Below are positions 1 through 12,585 of a stretch of DNA of 64,000 bases, in pieces. This DNA comes from Casuarina equisetifolia (lineage: Eukaryota > Streptophyta > Magnoliopsida > Fagales > Casuarinaceae), in contig CM052355.1 of the NCBI GenBank assembly GCA_028551475.1, positions 19,743,580-19,807,579 of the forward strand, written 5' to 3'. The notes under the pieces were generated by a model. The model made no database searches. It saw only the letters and a program-made list of their open reading frames with translations, and had not been told where the DNA came from. Numbering within the stretch: the first letter of the stretch is position 1; each line of letters begins with the position of its first letter. A program made the position numbers and the translations under genes.

Positions 1-870
1 AATAGGGATCCTATCAATACTATTCATTATTGGATGGAACTTTTTAAGCTATAGGGAACCAATTCCAATTTCTCCCAATTTCTCTTTCGGCTATCATCCA
101 TAGTTCGATGGACAAATAGAGGTCTTTAAAAGGACTTTGGTGATGTATTTAAGGTGCTTTGTGGCTGACAACCTAAAACAATGGAGCAAATAGTTATCAT
201 GGGCACAATATTGTTACAACACAAACTGGCACGAATTTACTCATCACATACCTTATGAAATTATGTGTGGGCATGGTCTACCAGCCTTACTTTCCTACGT
301 GAAGGATATTGCAAAGGTAGGCTAAATGGAAAGGATATTGAAGGACAGGGACAAATTGCACACTTAAAACAGAAGGAACTTCAAAGCAACTTAAGAAAAT
401 ATAAAGAAAGTGTACGAGAAGAAGCATAAAAACTTGCAATTTCAGGAGGGTGATTTGGTTTATGTTAAACTTTTACAATATTAACAAGTTTCATTGAATA
501 ATAATAGGCATAACAAGCTCTTGTACTAACATCAATGGCCTTTTAAGGTAGTGGACCTATCGTTTACAAGCTTAACCTTTTGGCTACCTCTAAGGTACAC
601 CTAATTTTCCATGTCTCCAAAATTAAATGTTATGTCCAACAAGTGGCTAAAGACCAAGTGGATGAAGAATATGAGGAGTTCTATGATGTAAAGGAAGCTA
701 CAAGAGTCCTATGCCTACGTCATTCCCAAAGGGGCAAAAACAAAATATTGGTTCATTAAAGAGCCAAACTAACATTGGAAGCCACTTAGGAGGAAAAAGA
801 CCAATTCAAAGTTTGTTTTCAAGAATTCTAGCACATCTATAGTGGTTACTAGCCTTAAGGACAAGGCTAT
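1..870 (+). mobile_element. Ty3/gypsy retrotransposon relic, integrase C-terminal part
   Basis: Translation in shifting plus-strand frames resembles the end of a gypsy integrase. Around 120-300 there is the region where the target DNA meets the integrase core end (a stretch like PYEIMCGH). Around 410-480 follows the basic GDLVYVKL segment typical of the integrase C-terminal domain, and then the HVSKIK region that precedes the 3' end of pol. Several stops and frameshifts interrupt it, so it is non-functional. The 5' part of the element lies left of the window or is lost. Family assignment rests on motif order only. Confidence 0.75.
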
Positions 871-1190
871 TCTTAAAGGGGAAGGATTATTACTAGTATT
901 TTGAGCCTAGGCTTACATAGGCCTAATTTTGTATTATGGGTCAAGTTATTGTAAATAAGGTGAACCCGTTTGAGTTGAGGAGTGGGTTATCCTTTTGGGT
1001 TAGGATTCAACTAGCTTGGTTAAGAAATTGGTTATGAGTATTCCATCTATATTTGTAAAGATTGTCTTTTGCTAATTAAAAACTTTGTATTGGTCTTGGG
1101 TACTCATTTAAGCCTTTATCTCCTTCATTTGATCAATCTTACTTCACAATTGGTGGACAAAGATGCTCCCATCCAAAATTCCCTATGGAT
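871..1190 (+). repeat. Probable polypurine tract and 3' LTR of the gypsy relic
   Basis: A purine run (about 875-886, AAAGGGGAAGG) lies just after the last integrase-like sequence, as the polypurine tract does in LTR retrotransposons. The following roughly 300 bases have no coding signal and would be the 3' LTR. The 5' LTR is outside the window, so neither LTR boundary can be checked by comparison. Confidence 0.4.
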
Positions 1191-3859
1191 TTTGTACTCA
1201 AAGGTCCTAACACCAAATCTCGGGTTGTATACAACGTGATATTTAGAAACTACATTCTAAACTAGAACAATGTGCAAGGATGCACATGTCCTTAAGGCTT
1301 ATATGGGCATAAGGATGTGCCACATAGTTTAATAAGGTTGAGGTGGAAGATGATTTCCTATGTTTATATGGCCACTCCAAATGCTAACATGACAAGCCAA
1401 AAAATTAATTTTTTTATTTTCTAATAAAATGAACCAACATAAATCCTACTATCACCATTAAGCTAACTAGTTTCCACTACTACAATTTCTTTAAAAAAAA
1501 ATCCAAGATAAAGAAATCATTAATTTAACAATTACTGGTATCATGGTTGCATAGTTTCAAAAGTAATGTCATAACACATTTAAGCAACCTAGCAAGCCTA
1601 AAAAATTTTAGTTTCCAAAAGCTCACCCCTAGAAAAGTCTTCATTCAAAAGCTTCACTTGTTTCAATTACTTGTTCCTAGACATCTATATCTCTAAAATG
1701 AATATTCAAAAAAGGAGTGAGTGCTTTTTGTAAATCATATAAGAGAAATTCATGAAAATAAAAATATGAAACTTGAAATAGATATGTAAAAATTCTATAT
1801 TTGGTTATGCCATTCGGCAATAGTTCAACTTCATTATGATTCCTTGGACCCTTGTTTTTGGGTAAAATATTAGGTATTATATATCATCAAATGAAATAAA
1901 AAATTATTCGCTTACAACATCATTATTTAGGCTTAAAAATTGTATTTGAAAAATTTCAAAGCTCTTACAAAAACTTATTACAATGTTATATGTTGTATTC
2001 TCCTAATTGATAAAATCTTACCTCTCATGTCTTTCATAATTTTTTTACAACAATAGTCGTGTTATCTAGGCTTTTACCATTGAATCTTCTTCTATCTCTT
2101 TCATTCCAAATGGAATATAATGTAACTTTGAAGCATACACTTATCAGAATTGTTACAAAACTTTTACCTTTAATAACCTTAATCATCAAATTTATCTATA
2201 GCTATTCAATTGTTTAATTCTTTGATATAGTCCATTCATACCTAATAAAGCCTTCTAGATGTAATTAGTGAACCTACAAGTAAAGAATAAATGCTCCTAT
2301 GATTCTTGTTGTTGTTGGCAAAAGTTGATTATTGATCTACTAAGTTGTTGCATACAGCTACTCAATTTTTTATAGCTAGTTTGTCTTTCAAAATGATCTA
2401 ATAAATATAATTATGTTTTAGAACTCCTCATTTCCATATTAGTCTTGCCCATTTAGTTTCTAGCTTTTGAAAATGTTATATATGGAATTAATCACTAGTT
2501 ATAGGAGTTCAGTTCTTACTTATAAAATGTTCCTCTAACTTTAAGCTACTAATTCTTTCATCTTTACTTCTAAAACACTTTTTTTGTTACATTTTTCTAA
2601 TATCATCTATCTTGTCCATCAAGATTTTGAGTTATTGTGCAAAAGAAACCACATAAACTTGCTAACTACAACCTTATTCCAAGTGTGTATGTTTACCAAT
2701 CCCATTTCTCTATAAATTTTAGGATAGCAAATTTCCTTCTAGGCCACTTTTGGTGCACATCTCCCAGTAGATTTACCTACCCATAGCTCCCATTTTTCAA
2801 CCACTTTTCACTCTTAGGTAATTTAAGAATTGGCTATCAAAAGGAAATCCTTTATTTATATATACTTGCATCCTAATTAATTGACTTATATAGCCTTTTA
2901 GTCTTCTCTTTCTCTTTTTCTCCTTTTCTTTTGTCCTTATTTGGTTTTTCTCTCTAGCTTTTCTCATTTTCTTCTACTAATAGCACCACTACAATAATCA
3001 TGGTCTTGTAGAGTCATTATAATGTGAAATTTAGTAAGATAAATCACATTAGCCTATGTAGAAATAGGCTATAGTTGTTTAACTTGTTTGGCCCCATTGA
3101 AAGGTATGCTTAGATAAAAATAAAATTATACTAAAAGATTTTTTTTTATTGCTTGATAATCAACATTATATTGCATCCTATTCATACATGAAATGAAAAA
3201 GACCTAGTTGTTTATACAAATAAACGAAGGATTATCTATTCTAAATGATTTAATTTTGTTCTATAAAATAAGGCAAGACAAATGGAGATGATTGGGAATG
3301 TAATCTGGTAGAGAAATCATGATTGCCATTTGTGAAGAATTGGATTTCTTTCTTTGTCCATAAATGACTAAAATTTTCTTTCTAAGTGATGCAGTGCTAA
3401 TCTAATGATGGCTAGGGTTTGCAATGAAGTGAGCTAGAAGAATTAATTTCGTGAAATTAATCAATTTCATAAAGAAATTCTAAGAACAAGATTTGAACCT
3501 AGGACAAAAATGTAGAAGACAACATGAAGGAAATATTCTTGATTTCATCAAATTAAATATACATAAGAGTTCTCTCTTATACAGAAAACCAAATACGTGA
3601 ACTAGGAAACTAAAATCAACAACAATGGCAATTTGATTTGCGATTACTATAAAGAGCATTTAAAAAAATTAAAATTAAAATATGAAATTAGGTTTGGTGA
3701 GATAGAGATGTGTTTTTAGTTTTAAATTGATTGAAATGAGTGTGGTTGATAGCGTTAAAGACCTTCATTTTATGTTTTGTTAACTAAGGCTAGAGACAAA
3801 TTTTTGGTGAGACAAGTGTGTGTTTTATTTAGTGAAAGGTTAGGGATGCATGCATTATT
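1191..3859. other. Non-coding AT-rich stretch
   Basis: No ORF of note, no recognisable protein motif on either strand and no tRNA-like sequence. Short A/T runs are frequent. Probably old intergenic or retrotransposon-derived DNA decayed past recognition. Confidence 0.5.
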
Positions 3860-4257
3860 TTGGATGGTCAAACATGGATAAATGCAATTGATTTGTCTAT
3901 GCCATGTAGGGTGGATGTGCCACTCTTGATGACATGGAAGGCATTTTTGGAATCCGATTTTAATAAAGTGAAAGCCAATATTTGTGGAAGAATCTATGGA
4001 GAAATGATTTTTCCTAAATCTTATTTTAACTTCACCAATTTCGCAGGGGATCTTTTGGGTTTTCCTATTTTAGCGAGCGAGGGAGAAGAAGACAAGTATT
4101 CATGTGGTGCAAAGGAGAAAAAGACAAGGCACACATGTTGTCAGCTAACTTTACTAGTGTGTGCACTAACGTGGTTGACACATGGAGTGAGGCTAATGAC
4201 ATGGCACTATCTGAGTAACACCAATGACATGGTAAGGGTGTTTTTGACTTCTAATAT
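3860..4257 (-). repeat. Possible 3' LTR of the minus-strand copia relic
   Basis: Read on the minus strand, the pol remnant ends near 4270 and is followed by a short purine run (about 4258-4265) like a polypurine tract, which marks the start of a 3' LTR running leftwards. An open frame of 139 codons covers the same stretch on the plus strand but has no similarity I recognise and is antisense to the element. The far LTR end is not defined and no matching 5' LTR was found. Confidence 0.3.
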
Positions 4258-7200
4258 CCCCTCACAAGCTAATGGGTAAGGACAAATTGTAAGCTTATTT
4301 TGAAGGAGCTTAAATTAAAGTGAGGATAGTCTTTTAATGAATATATTTACCCTTCAATCAATGGACAATATGAAATGAATGGATAATTTTTTATTTTTTT
4401 ATCATCTTTGAAATGAAATGAAAATCAATCTCAACATACTTGGTTCTAACATGGAATACAGACTGGTGGAGAGATATAAGGGTGAGAGACAGTTATTCCA
4501 AAGTGTTAGTGGTTTATGGAGCTTCAAATGGAGATCATGAAGGAAAGCTTTTATCCAAATAACTTCAACAATGGTCTTTGCAAGAATTTGAATTCCTCTT
4601 CAATGCTTAATAAGGGCAACAACTTTTTTATTTGTGAGACCTACATGAGATAAGGTTAGATCCAAGAAATATGCAGAAGCCTCCAATGGAGCATCGGTCA
4701 TCATGATCACCTACCAAACCTACATCAAAGTAAGTATGTGGAATAGCAAAGTTGCTTTTGTTAAGGTGAAGTCTATATAATGGAGTATCAGCAGGGAAGC
4801 ATTGGATTCTTTTGCCAAATGTCTAGTGTGTTGTTGTAAAAGCATACATGTATTGACACACAATATTGATTGCATAAAAAATGTCAGGTCGTGTTAAAAT
4901 GTGGTACCATAGGGCTTATATAATACTTTCGTAATATATTGGAACTAGAAAAGGTTCACCATTAATATTGGAAAGTGGATGACTAGTAGTACATGGTGTA
5001 GATACATCGTGAGCTTCACCCATATTGACACATTGACTGATTTCAAGAACAAGTTTAGGTTGATGTAAACATAGACTCATTGATGAATATGGGCCTTTAA
5101 CTCTAAGCAACTAATGAAAGGTGTTGATGTCTTTAATATCAAACTCCTTATGTAATTGTATAAGTATCTATGAGAGCATAGCATGTTCATTTATGATAAA
5201 AATTATATCAATCACATATTCTAATAAGAAAACGCTATATGAGAAAGTATGTAAGTTAAAAAGTGAGGAATCAACTTTTGTAATGGTAACATCAATTTTT
5301 TGAAGAAACTAATTGAGAATTTGATTCCATGCTCATGGGGTTTGTTTAAGCTTATAAAAAGATCGTTATAGATGACAAATGGAATGTGGATGTTACGTAC
5401 CAACAAAGCCTTGTGGTTGGGACATAAAGACTTCTTCATCCAGGTATTAGATAAGAATGCATTCTTGACATTAGGTTAATTAATTGTCCAACCCTTAAAA
5501 TAGGCAATGGATAGTATTGTCTATATTATTACAAGTTTTAGCAACAAGGCTACAAGTTTCATTATAGTTAATTCCTAGATGTTGATTGAAATTTTTTGCA
5601 ACAAGGCACATTTGTAGTGTTCAAGGGTTCCATCATATTGGACTTTTATTTTATAATCCCATTTGCATCTTACAGGAATGACATTCAAGGGAATCTACCA
5701 AGATGAACATTTGGCTAGGAAGATGTCGTTTAATAGCTTTTCCTATGGTTTTTATTTTCTATTATTGGGCTAGGAAGTCTATTAATTATATAGGTTGTTG
5801 TTTCAAAAGCAAAATCCTAAAAATAAAGATGAATGTAGGCTTGATGCATGAGAGAAAACCCAATTTCAACAGTATGCTAATGTTTGTGTTTAGCATATTC
5901 ATTTTGAAATGGAGCCTATAAGCTTGAAATTTGTTGATAAATGCTCAGTTATGATAATAAGGAGTAGAAGGATGCAGAGCTAACATTAGCTACCCCATCA
6001 CATTAAATACTTCTTATTTTTGCATCTAATTGACTTTCAACAAGTATTAAAAAATTCTTGAATATTTTTAGAAATTGATCTTTGGATTGAAATGCATAAA
6101 TCCAAAAAAAAATTGAGTAATCATCAATGAATGATATATAATATTTATTTCCTTTTGTTGATTGAATTGGACTAAGCTCTCAAATATCAACATGGATCAA
6201 GTCCAATAAAGCCTATGAAATATGATGCATAGTGAGATGTACAATTCATGCACTTTTGCTAGCTCAACATGCATTACGACATGGAGGAATTCCAATAATA
6301 AAAATTCTATTCATTTAAAGTAATCTTATTACATCTATAGGCTAGATGCTTTAATTTAAAATGCCATTTTTCAAGTACATTCAATGATATTGTAAGAGCA
6401 ATTGAAGATTGCGACATACTAAAAGGCTTCAAGCCATAGAGTTTGCAATCAAGTGTACCTTGTAAGAAAGTCTAACCCATATGAATACTTTATATGGGAG
6501 AAAAATTAGGATAAAATAAGAACACATAATTGTTATCTTAGGTAAATTTTGGACACTGATAACAAGTTTTTTGAAATGGATGGAAGAAGATGAACATTGG
6601 AAATATTGAAATTTTAAGAATTGGAGAAATTACCTTTTGTGTTTTGGGTAGGCCCATACCATCGCCTATAGTTACTTATTGGTCTCCAACATAGTCCATT
6701 AAATTGTCAAGGCCCATGTCATTTTTGGCTATGTGATTTATGGCTCCTAAGTCAAGAAACTATGCTAAATCATTCTAGGTTGACTGTGGTGGGCCAAAAT
6801 TGTATTGAGCTATCTCATGAGCAAGGAGCCATCTTATGTGATGAGTCTAGAGGTGGCCTATTGGATTAGGATGAGGTCAATTATAGCAAGCCTCGCAAAA
6901 GGAAGCCCTATGCCTAAGATGTTAACATATTTCACATAGTATCTATTGGCAGCAATTACTACTGTCCAAAATGAGTGAACCACTACAAGAGGGAAACCCT
7001 TATTAAGAGTTGTTGCAAGGATGTTGACCATAGTGGGGCATGAAAGGTGGTTGACCCATGCTATTTGGAACCCTTGCAAGCATTTGGTGGGGCAAAACTA
7101 ATAATGAAGACTTGGTGAATGGTTAGACAGTTCAACTAGCTCAAGGTGTGCCTCTTGAGTGAGTAATGCCGCAAGGTCCTCCCAACTTGGCTTCACCATC

Positions 7201-7480
7201 TAGTTATGTGCAACCATTGTTGTTGCCAAGGGAGCAAAGTAGACTTGAGTCCACGAAACAAGTGCATCAAGAACTCGTTGTCAGCGATTGTTTCTCCGAT
7301 GGTGCTAAGTTCATTAACGACCAAGTTAACCTCCTGAAGGTATTCTGAGATAGTTCATTGGCTCTTCATGATGGATTGCAGACGAAGGTGTAGGGATGAT
7401 GCATGGACAATGCTTTGAGTAGAAAATTTAGCCGCCAATGCCCATTATGCACTTGAAATTTGATATCATGTTAAAAGGAA
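4258..7480 (-). mobile_element. Ty1/copia retrotransposon relic (gag-pol), minus strand
   Basis: Reading leftwards, pieces appear in the copia order. A gag segment lies at about 7470-7170. A gag zinc knuckle (C-x2-C-x4-H-x4-C pattern, disrupted) lies near 6940-6900. Protease-like sequence is at about 6760-6600 (GDGMGLP). The start of reverse transcriptase is at about 5670-5580 (CKWDYKIK) and continues to about 4920. RNase H is near 4750-4430, with the DDRCSIGGF-type motif and HVRTKYVEIDFHF. The order gag-PR-(INT)-RT-RH fits copia rather than gypsy. Many stops and frameshifts occur. The integrase region (about 6500-5700) is the most degraded part. Confidence 0.8.
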
Positions 7481-8000
7481 GCTAGTTTAAGGGTTGAACA
7501 GTCTTTTGAAGCTTTACTTAAAATACCTTATTTTTCAATGCAAAACCTTTATCCTACATGCAAAGAGCAAATATGTGAATTGGAGACATGTTACGTGCCA
7601 ATTCCGAGAGGCCTGACAGAGAGGCCACTTAGATATCTAGGTTGCTAACGGGTTAGGAAGATTCCTACGAGGTGGGTTTTTTGCATTGTAAATTCGAGAT
7701 ACTCATTATTGCAAGGGTTGGTACAGGATATGCAAATTAAGAGATAATCATTACTACACAGGTTCGTGGGAAGATATGCAAATTAGGATCACATTTAATT
7801 CACAGATGACATGATACGTGGATCTATGATTATTTCGTCAGATATTTTCATTAACTTGGATCAAAGCAATTTCAGCAACAACAAGCAAGACAAGATCTCC
7901 TCAATTAGCATTAGCAAGATATGGTCATTTAAGTGCAATAACTGTTTCCATTTGTCGTATTTTTCATATTTTCGTTTGATTGTATTTGATTGAATTACAC
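7481..8000. other. Non-coding stretch
   Basis: No supportable gene. It contains a loose repeat of the phrase ATATGCAAATTA at about 7731 and 7773. It could be the flank or 5' LTR of the copia relic to the left, but no matching LTR copy was seen. Confidence 0.4.
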
Positions 8001-8117
8001 TTCCTTTTGAAGTGAGGGGTGGGATTAGAAATAAGGTCAATTGGATTCAAGTCCCACCGGTCATGGGTTGAGTCCCCTTCCCTCCCTTCCCGGTTGCAAG
8101 TATTAAAAAAAAAAAAA
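8001..8117 (+). repeat. Poly(A)-ended SINE-like fragment
   Basis: A GC-richer block of about 100 bases contains two Pol III B-box-like phrases (GGATTCAAGTCC near 8044 and GGGTTGAGTCC near 8065) and ends in an A run at 8104-8117. The architecture suggests the 3' part of a plant SINE or other retroposon. No clear A box and no target-site duplication were identified, and each B-box phrase deviates from consensus. The assignment is tentative. Confidence 0.35.
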
Positions 8118-8725
8118 AGGATTCAAATGAAGGAAACAAATTGTAAAACTATCTTCAAGTTTTGGAGTTATACGCCATATGATTCAAAGAATTATTCTTC
8201 TCCACTTCTTGTTTTTTAACTTACATAGGAAAGTGCTAGAGACTTTCTAATAGTTGGTCCCGTTACAACCCTGTCTTCACAGGGGCATAACAAGATGCAA
8301 AGCTAACCATTTGCGACATCCGTTTTTTTGTGCTTAGGTATTAACTAGCGAGCATTTGACGAATTCCTGACAGAAACATAAGTTAAATGACATTTTGTTG
8401 CTAACTTCCAGTCAATCAATGTTAATGATTTTCTGGTTAAAAACAATTGGTCGACTATCCAACAACACAAGCATATGGTAAAGAAAAGTCGCTTAAATAT
8501 TTCGAACTATGAAACCTCCAAAATTAAAGGGTCTTTTTTTTTTCCCGCAATATCCAGCCAATAGCCTTTGCCAAGTGTAATCATAAACTAGAAAATGCAA
8601 CACCGCAATAACTCATTCATAACAGAAAAGATAACTAAACCTAATGGGACCAAGGAAAATCCAAGACTGTAGGCGGGGTTCGGTCGAGTCTGTTTGGTGG
8701 AGCGTTTACGGCATAAACTGATTCC
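8118..8725. other. Non-coding stretch
   Basis: No supportable ORF or RNA gene on either strand. Base composition becomes more balanced towards the tandem repeat at 8726. Confidence 0.4.
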
Positions 8726-8965
8726 TTGTAGAGTTTTGACCATGAAAAGTCCCCAACTCCTGGTTTTCATCAGCTAGACAATGGCACCTCTGGTTTTCTT
8801 CAGCAAGACAACGGCACCTCCCACCCTCGCTAGCTTCTCTCTCTCTCTCTCTCTCTCTACTCGTTGTAGAGTTTTAACCAAGAAAAGTCTCCAAATCCTG
8901 GTTTTCATCAGCTAGCCAATGGCACCTCTGGTTTTCTTCAGCTAGACAATGGCACCTCCCGCCCG
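8726..8965 (+). repeat. 138-bp tandem duplication with internal 30-bp repeat and (CT)n
   Basis: The unit starting TTGTAGAGTTTT at 8726 recurs at 8864, giving a period of 138 bases; the second copy runs to about 8963. Within each copy, a 30-base unit beginning CTGGTTTTC is itself repeated twice (about 8760-8819 in copy 1). A CT microsatellite (about 8835-8858) separates the copies and is absent after copy 2. Copies differ at a handful of positions, so the duplication is not brand new. Confidence 0.9.
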
Positions 8966-11900
8966 TGTCAGCCATCTACTCTTCTTCCCTCTTTCTCCGT
9001 TGGTCCTTCCTCTTCTTCCCCCTTTCTACCGTCTCTTTTCCTGTTCTTCAGAATACAACACAGAACGGCCCCTACTTGGGCACAGGCTGGACGGGCTCGC
9101 CTTTTCTGGTTTTAAAAGCTATGAAACTCAGTTTCCCCTATTCTTCTCTTGATTCTGAAGACAAACCTTTATAACCTTCAGTGAGTAAATAACTCATGGA
9201 TAAGACTTAGGTGCGTTACATGTTATTTTAAATCCTTACCCGAGCATCAAAACCATCTTTCCTTAGAGCATAACACATGTTAAATATTATTAAAAAAAAC
9301 TTATATTCAACTTAAAATTCTAAAATATTAAATGAACTAATCTTTTTGTAAACTCATATTTAACTTAAAATCCTACAATATTAGATGGAGAAATTTTTAT
9401 TTTTTTTATAAACTACTCTTTAACTTTTTATGTTTTCATGAAATGCATCAATTTTTTATGTAAAACTTAACACACCCCTCTTGTTCATAGTGTATTATCA
9501 ATATCTCTTACAAAAATTTTTGTTCACTAGAAAATAAGTGAAAATTGAATTTAAATTTTCAATAGACAAATTAGCAATTCAAGACTTGACATTCACATTG
9601 TAACACATTCTTTTGCTACAATGTGAGTGTGGACATCTACATTACAACATCATTTTTTTTTACATGAATTTGACTTCTTTAAATTTATAAAAATTTTAAG
9701 AAATAAATTAGATGTAGATGTTATGTTAGATTTTATAAAAAAGTATTTATATCCAACTTAAAACTCTTAAGGAATTAAATTGCTTTTTTACTTTTTACAT
9801 TTTACATCTTATCAAGAATTTGGCAAATATGCTTCTAAAAATATTTTCTTTTTTCCGTCCTATTTTTGAATGTCTCTTCTTTTGTTTCAGAAAACTCTTT
9901 TGCCGGTATTCCCTGATTCTGACAGCTGGATGGGTAGCCCATTCTTTAACCCCGGTTTGTGGTCATTTCAGCAAGATTTGCTGTTATATTCAAGCCTATC
10001 CTGCATGCTTCCACGTTGGCCAAAAGTTCCCTGTCTGCTGAGGATCTCTTCCTTTCGATCATGGTCAGATCTTCAATGATGCTCAAGATCTCTGACACAT
10101 CACTGTTAACCTTGTGGTTTTAGCCGTTAGTCCCAAGCCATGGCTTTCCATATCGGTCCTGGGACCTAATCATTTATCTATTGTTTGAAAATCTTCTCCC
10201 ATTGTACTACTACTTGAGTAAAAATAGAAAAGAAGTGAAATTCTAATATTGAGTGATATTTCAAGCATCAATGGTATATAAATCTGTCGCTGGTATTTCA
10301 TTGTCTAAACCACGCCTATGCAAGTTATCGTTGACGATGGACCTTAAGGTGGCGAACTAAAAAAGGTCTTTTTGTATAAGTGAAACTTTTTTCTCTCCAA
10401 AATAAAGTTAAAGAATAAAAATTAGTTAATTAGTCAAAAAAATATGTGTAAATAACTATTCCTTTTTTAGATTGAAGTCAATTCTAATATATATCTTGCT
10501 TTTAATGTAGAAAAGATATTAAAAATAGAAAATTAATTTGAATGCCATTTCTATTTGTAGAAGTCAAATTATTATTAAAAGAAAGATTAGGTTGTATTAA
10601 TTTACTCTTTCGTTTTTCTTTTCCCTTCTAAATGACAAGTTATAGACTTTATTGTTTATGCTCAAATAAGTATTAGACCAATATTCTTGTTATTATTTTT
10701 TTATAAACAAACCCTGCTCTCCCCTCTCCCACCCCAACTACAAATGCTGAGTATCATATTTGGGATCTCTTGGTTTTAAATAGCATATGTTCTTAATTGA
10801 GTAACACTTTTAGGCTAAATTAATGTACTTTGAATTAAGAAAAATAATATTTAAAATAAATTATACCTAAATGTAAATATATCTTTTGGTTTCTAAATCT
10901 GTTATGAATATTTAAAAAAAATTATACATACACTCAACTTATATACTCAGGTGTTAAATCTAAGGTCTAGAGTTCCTGCTAGCTTATCAATGAGCTAACA
11001 AGTACACATTAAAACTGTTTGATTTCTAGCATTTATTTTGTTTCTTTAGAAGAGGAACTTCTTTAGAAGGCAAATCACTGTAGAGAAAGAGATTCCGGGG
11101 AAAGATTTCATGATAAAAAGATATGTTACCATCCTCCAGCACAATAATCATCTTAGATTTACCTTTAAGGTCTTTTGTGTTCAATAAGCACTAAATACAT
11201 GTTGGACAATTATGCTGTATGCATTCTGAAACTAAGTGGAACAGAGTCCTACAAATATATGTTCTTAATGGTTGGATAGGAAAGGAACTTTTTTGAAAAA
11301 AGTGAAACATTTGTAAGAACAACTAAGGTTTCAAAGGGGACATTAGCCAATAAGTGAAACTGCAGAGGTTATTTGATTTTTAATTCATCATTGTTATTTA
11401 GACAACGAAGGGTATTTGTCCGAATTTATCTTTTGTTATTTTAGAGGTCGGAGCATTACTCGCTAAAAGAAAAGCCTTAGATTGAGCACTAGTTCTATTT
11501 AAATATATCTATCTATAAAAACAAGAAAACCACATTTGATATGGGTCCTAATTAAAACAGAAAAGATTCGAATTCTAACTTTACATCTTCTGCTATGGGA
11601 AATACATTTACTGGTGAGGTTTCATTTTTCATAGTAGCTTCTTGGAGTCTATACTTAAACTTAAGTGGTTTTATTTATTTTGATTTCGTAAAATCAAAAG
11701 GACATTTCCTGTTTTTACTTGGTACTGTATTTGAGTGAGCTATTTGATAATATACCTTGTTCCTTCCAGAAAAATCAAAGCACCTAATCAAGAATCGTTT
11801 CATCCCCGAAATGAAATACAAAAGAAAAGAAGACGAAGAGAAGGGAAGAGATGGAAGGAGAAAGCTCTGCAAACATGCTCAAGCAAAAACATATGGCTTT

Positions 11901-12300
11901 AGGAGCGGAGTCATGAGAGAGTATTCGTTGTAAGAAAATAAAATAAAAAGTACTTTGGAGCAGAGTCATCGATTCGAGCCGTCCACATCGTCGTCTGAAA
12001 ACCAAAATGCACCGTCTCCCTCGCACTCGCAGTTTCCACTTACTCACTCCCTTTTTGTACGCGGGAAGTCGTGGAATCCTCCCACACACATATATTCATT
12101 TGCCCTTTTACAAACAACGAAAAACACCAACAACATTAAATACTCACGAGCAGAAACAAGGTTGATTTTCAGAGCCGCTTTTCCCAGTCCGGGTACAATC
12201 CTGACCTACTCTAATCATGCAATGTGTTTCACTGTCTCTCTCCCTCTCTTACTTCACATGAAGATTTTCGTGTGGCTCACTTAATTAACTGGTTAATAAA
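8966..12300. other. Non-coding stretch upstream of the trihelix gene
   Basis: Mostly AT-rich with no supportable gene. Noted inside: three related AT-rich segments starting with TTATAT(T/C)CAACTTAAAA or similar (about 9299, 9353, 9745); a possible hairpin with 12-base arms at 9590-9601 and 9618-9629 (one mismatch); and GC-richer islands at 8990-9170 and 9890-10180 with only short frames. The last 500 bases probably hold the promoter of the next gene; a TATATT motif at 12091 is one candidate TATA element. Confidence 0.45.
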
Positions 12301-12316
12301 CTGAAACGTCTTCGTC

Positions 12317-12475
12317 ATGGCAGTTTCACAACCCCGACTTTTTCTGCTTCTTCTCTTCTTTGTTATGCCGCTGCTTTTAACCTTGGCTGTGATCCCTATA
12401 CCATTCACGACTTTCCCTTTAAGAAGTACGGCTGCAAATTTAACCCAAAAATATTCAAAGCCTCGTGATTTTTAG
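12317..12475 (+). CDS. Short ORF with a hydrophobic, signal-like start; possible upstream ORF
   Basis: An ATG at 12317 opens a 52-codon frame ending in TAG at 12473-12475. Residues 7-24 form a strongly hydrophobic leucine/phenylalanine-rich stretch after MAVSQPR, followed by alanine, much like a secretory signal peptide. The rest is a short polar tail. It ends 110 bases before the ATG of the trihelix-kinase-like gene on the same strand. It may be an upstream ORF in that gene's 5' leader, a tiny secreted peptide gene, or chance. I do not recognise the tail. The transcript start is unknown, so choosing among these is not possible here. Confidence 0.3.
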   Translation: MAVSQPRLFLLLLFFVMPLLLTLAVIPIPFTTFPLRSTAANLTQKYSKPRDF

Positions 12476-12585
12476 CAAGAGGACAACGATACACCCTGGA
12501 AACCAAACCAAGAAGGGAACTAGTTCTATCTGGTTCCTGTCCAAGGTCTCTCTGGCGAAGTCTTTTCTGGGCCCATTTGTCAAAG

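Noticed and set aside
3860..4279. 139-codon plus-strand ORF as a gene
   Set aside because: It is antisense to the end of a copia relic and its probable 3' LTR, overlaps the polypurine tract, and has no recognisable domain.
8040..8080. tRNA gene, suggested by B-box-like words
   Set aside because: No A box at the right distance and no cloverleaf can be drawn; a poly(A) tail fits a retroposon better.
11784..12284. Overlapping ORFs on both strands before the trihelix gene
   Set aside because: They oppose each other, lack motifs and lie in the probable promoter region.
12577..12585. TTG start three codons upstream of the trihelix gene ATG
   Set aside because: Plant mRNAs rarely start at TTG, and a good ATG follows at once at 12586.
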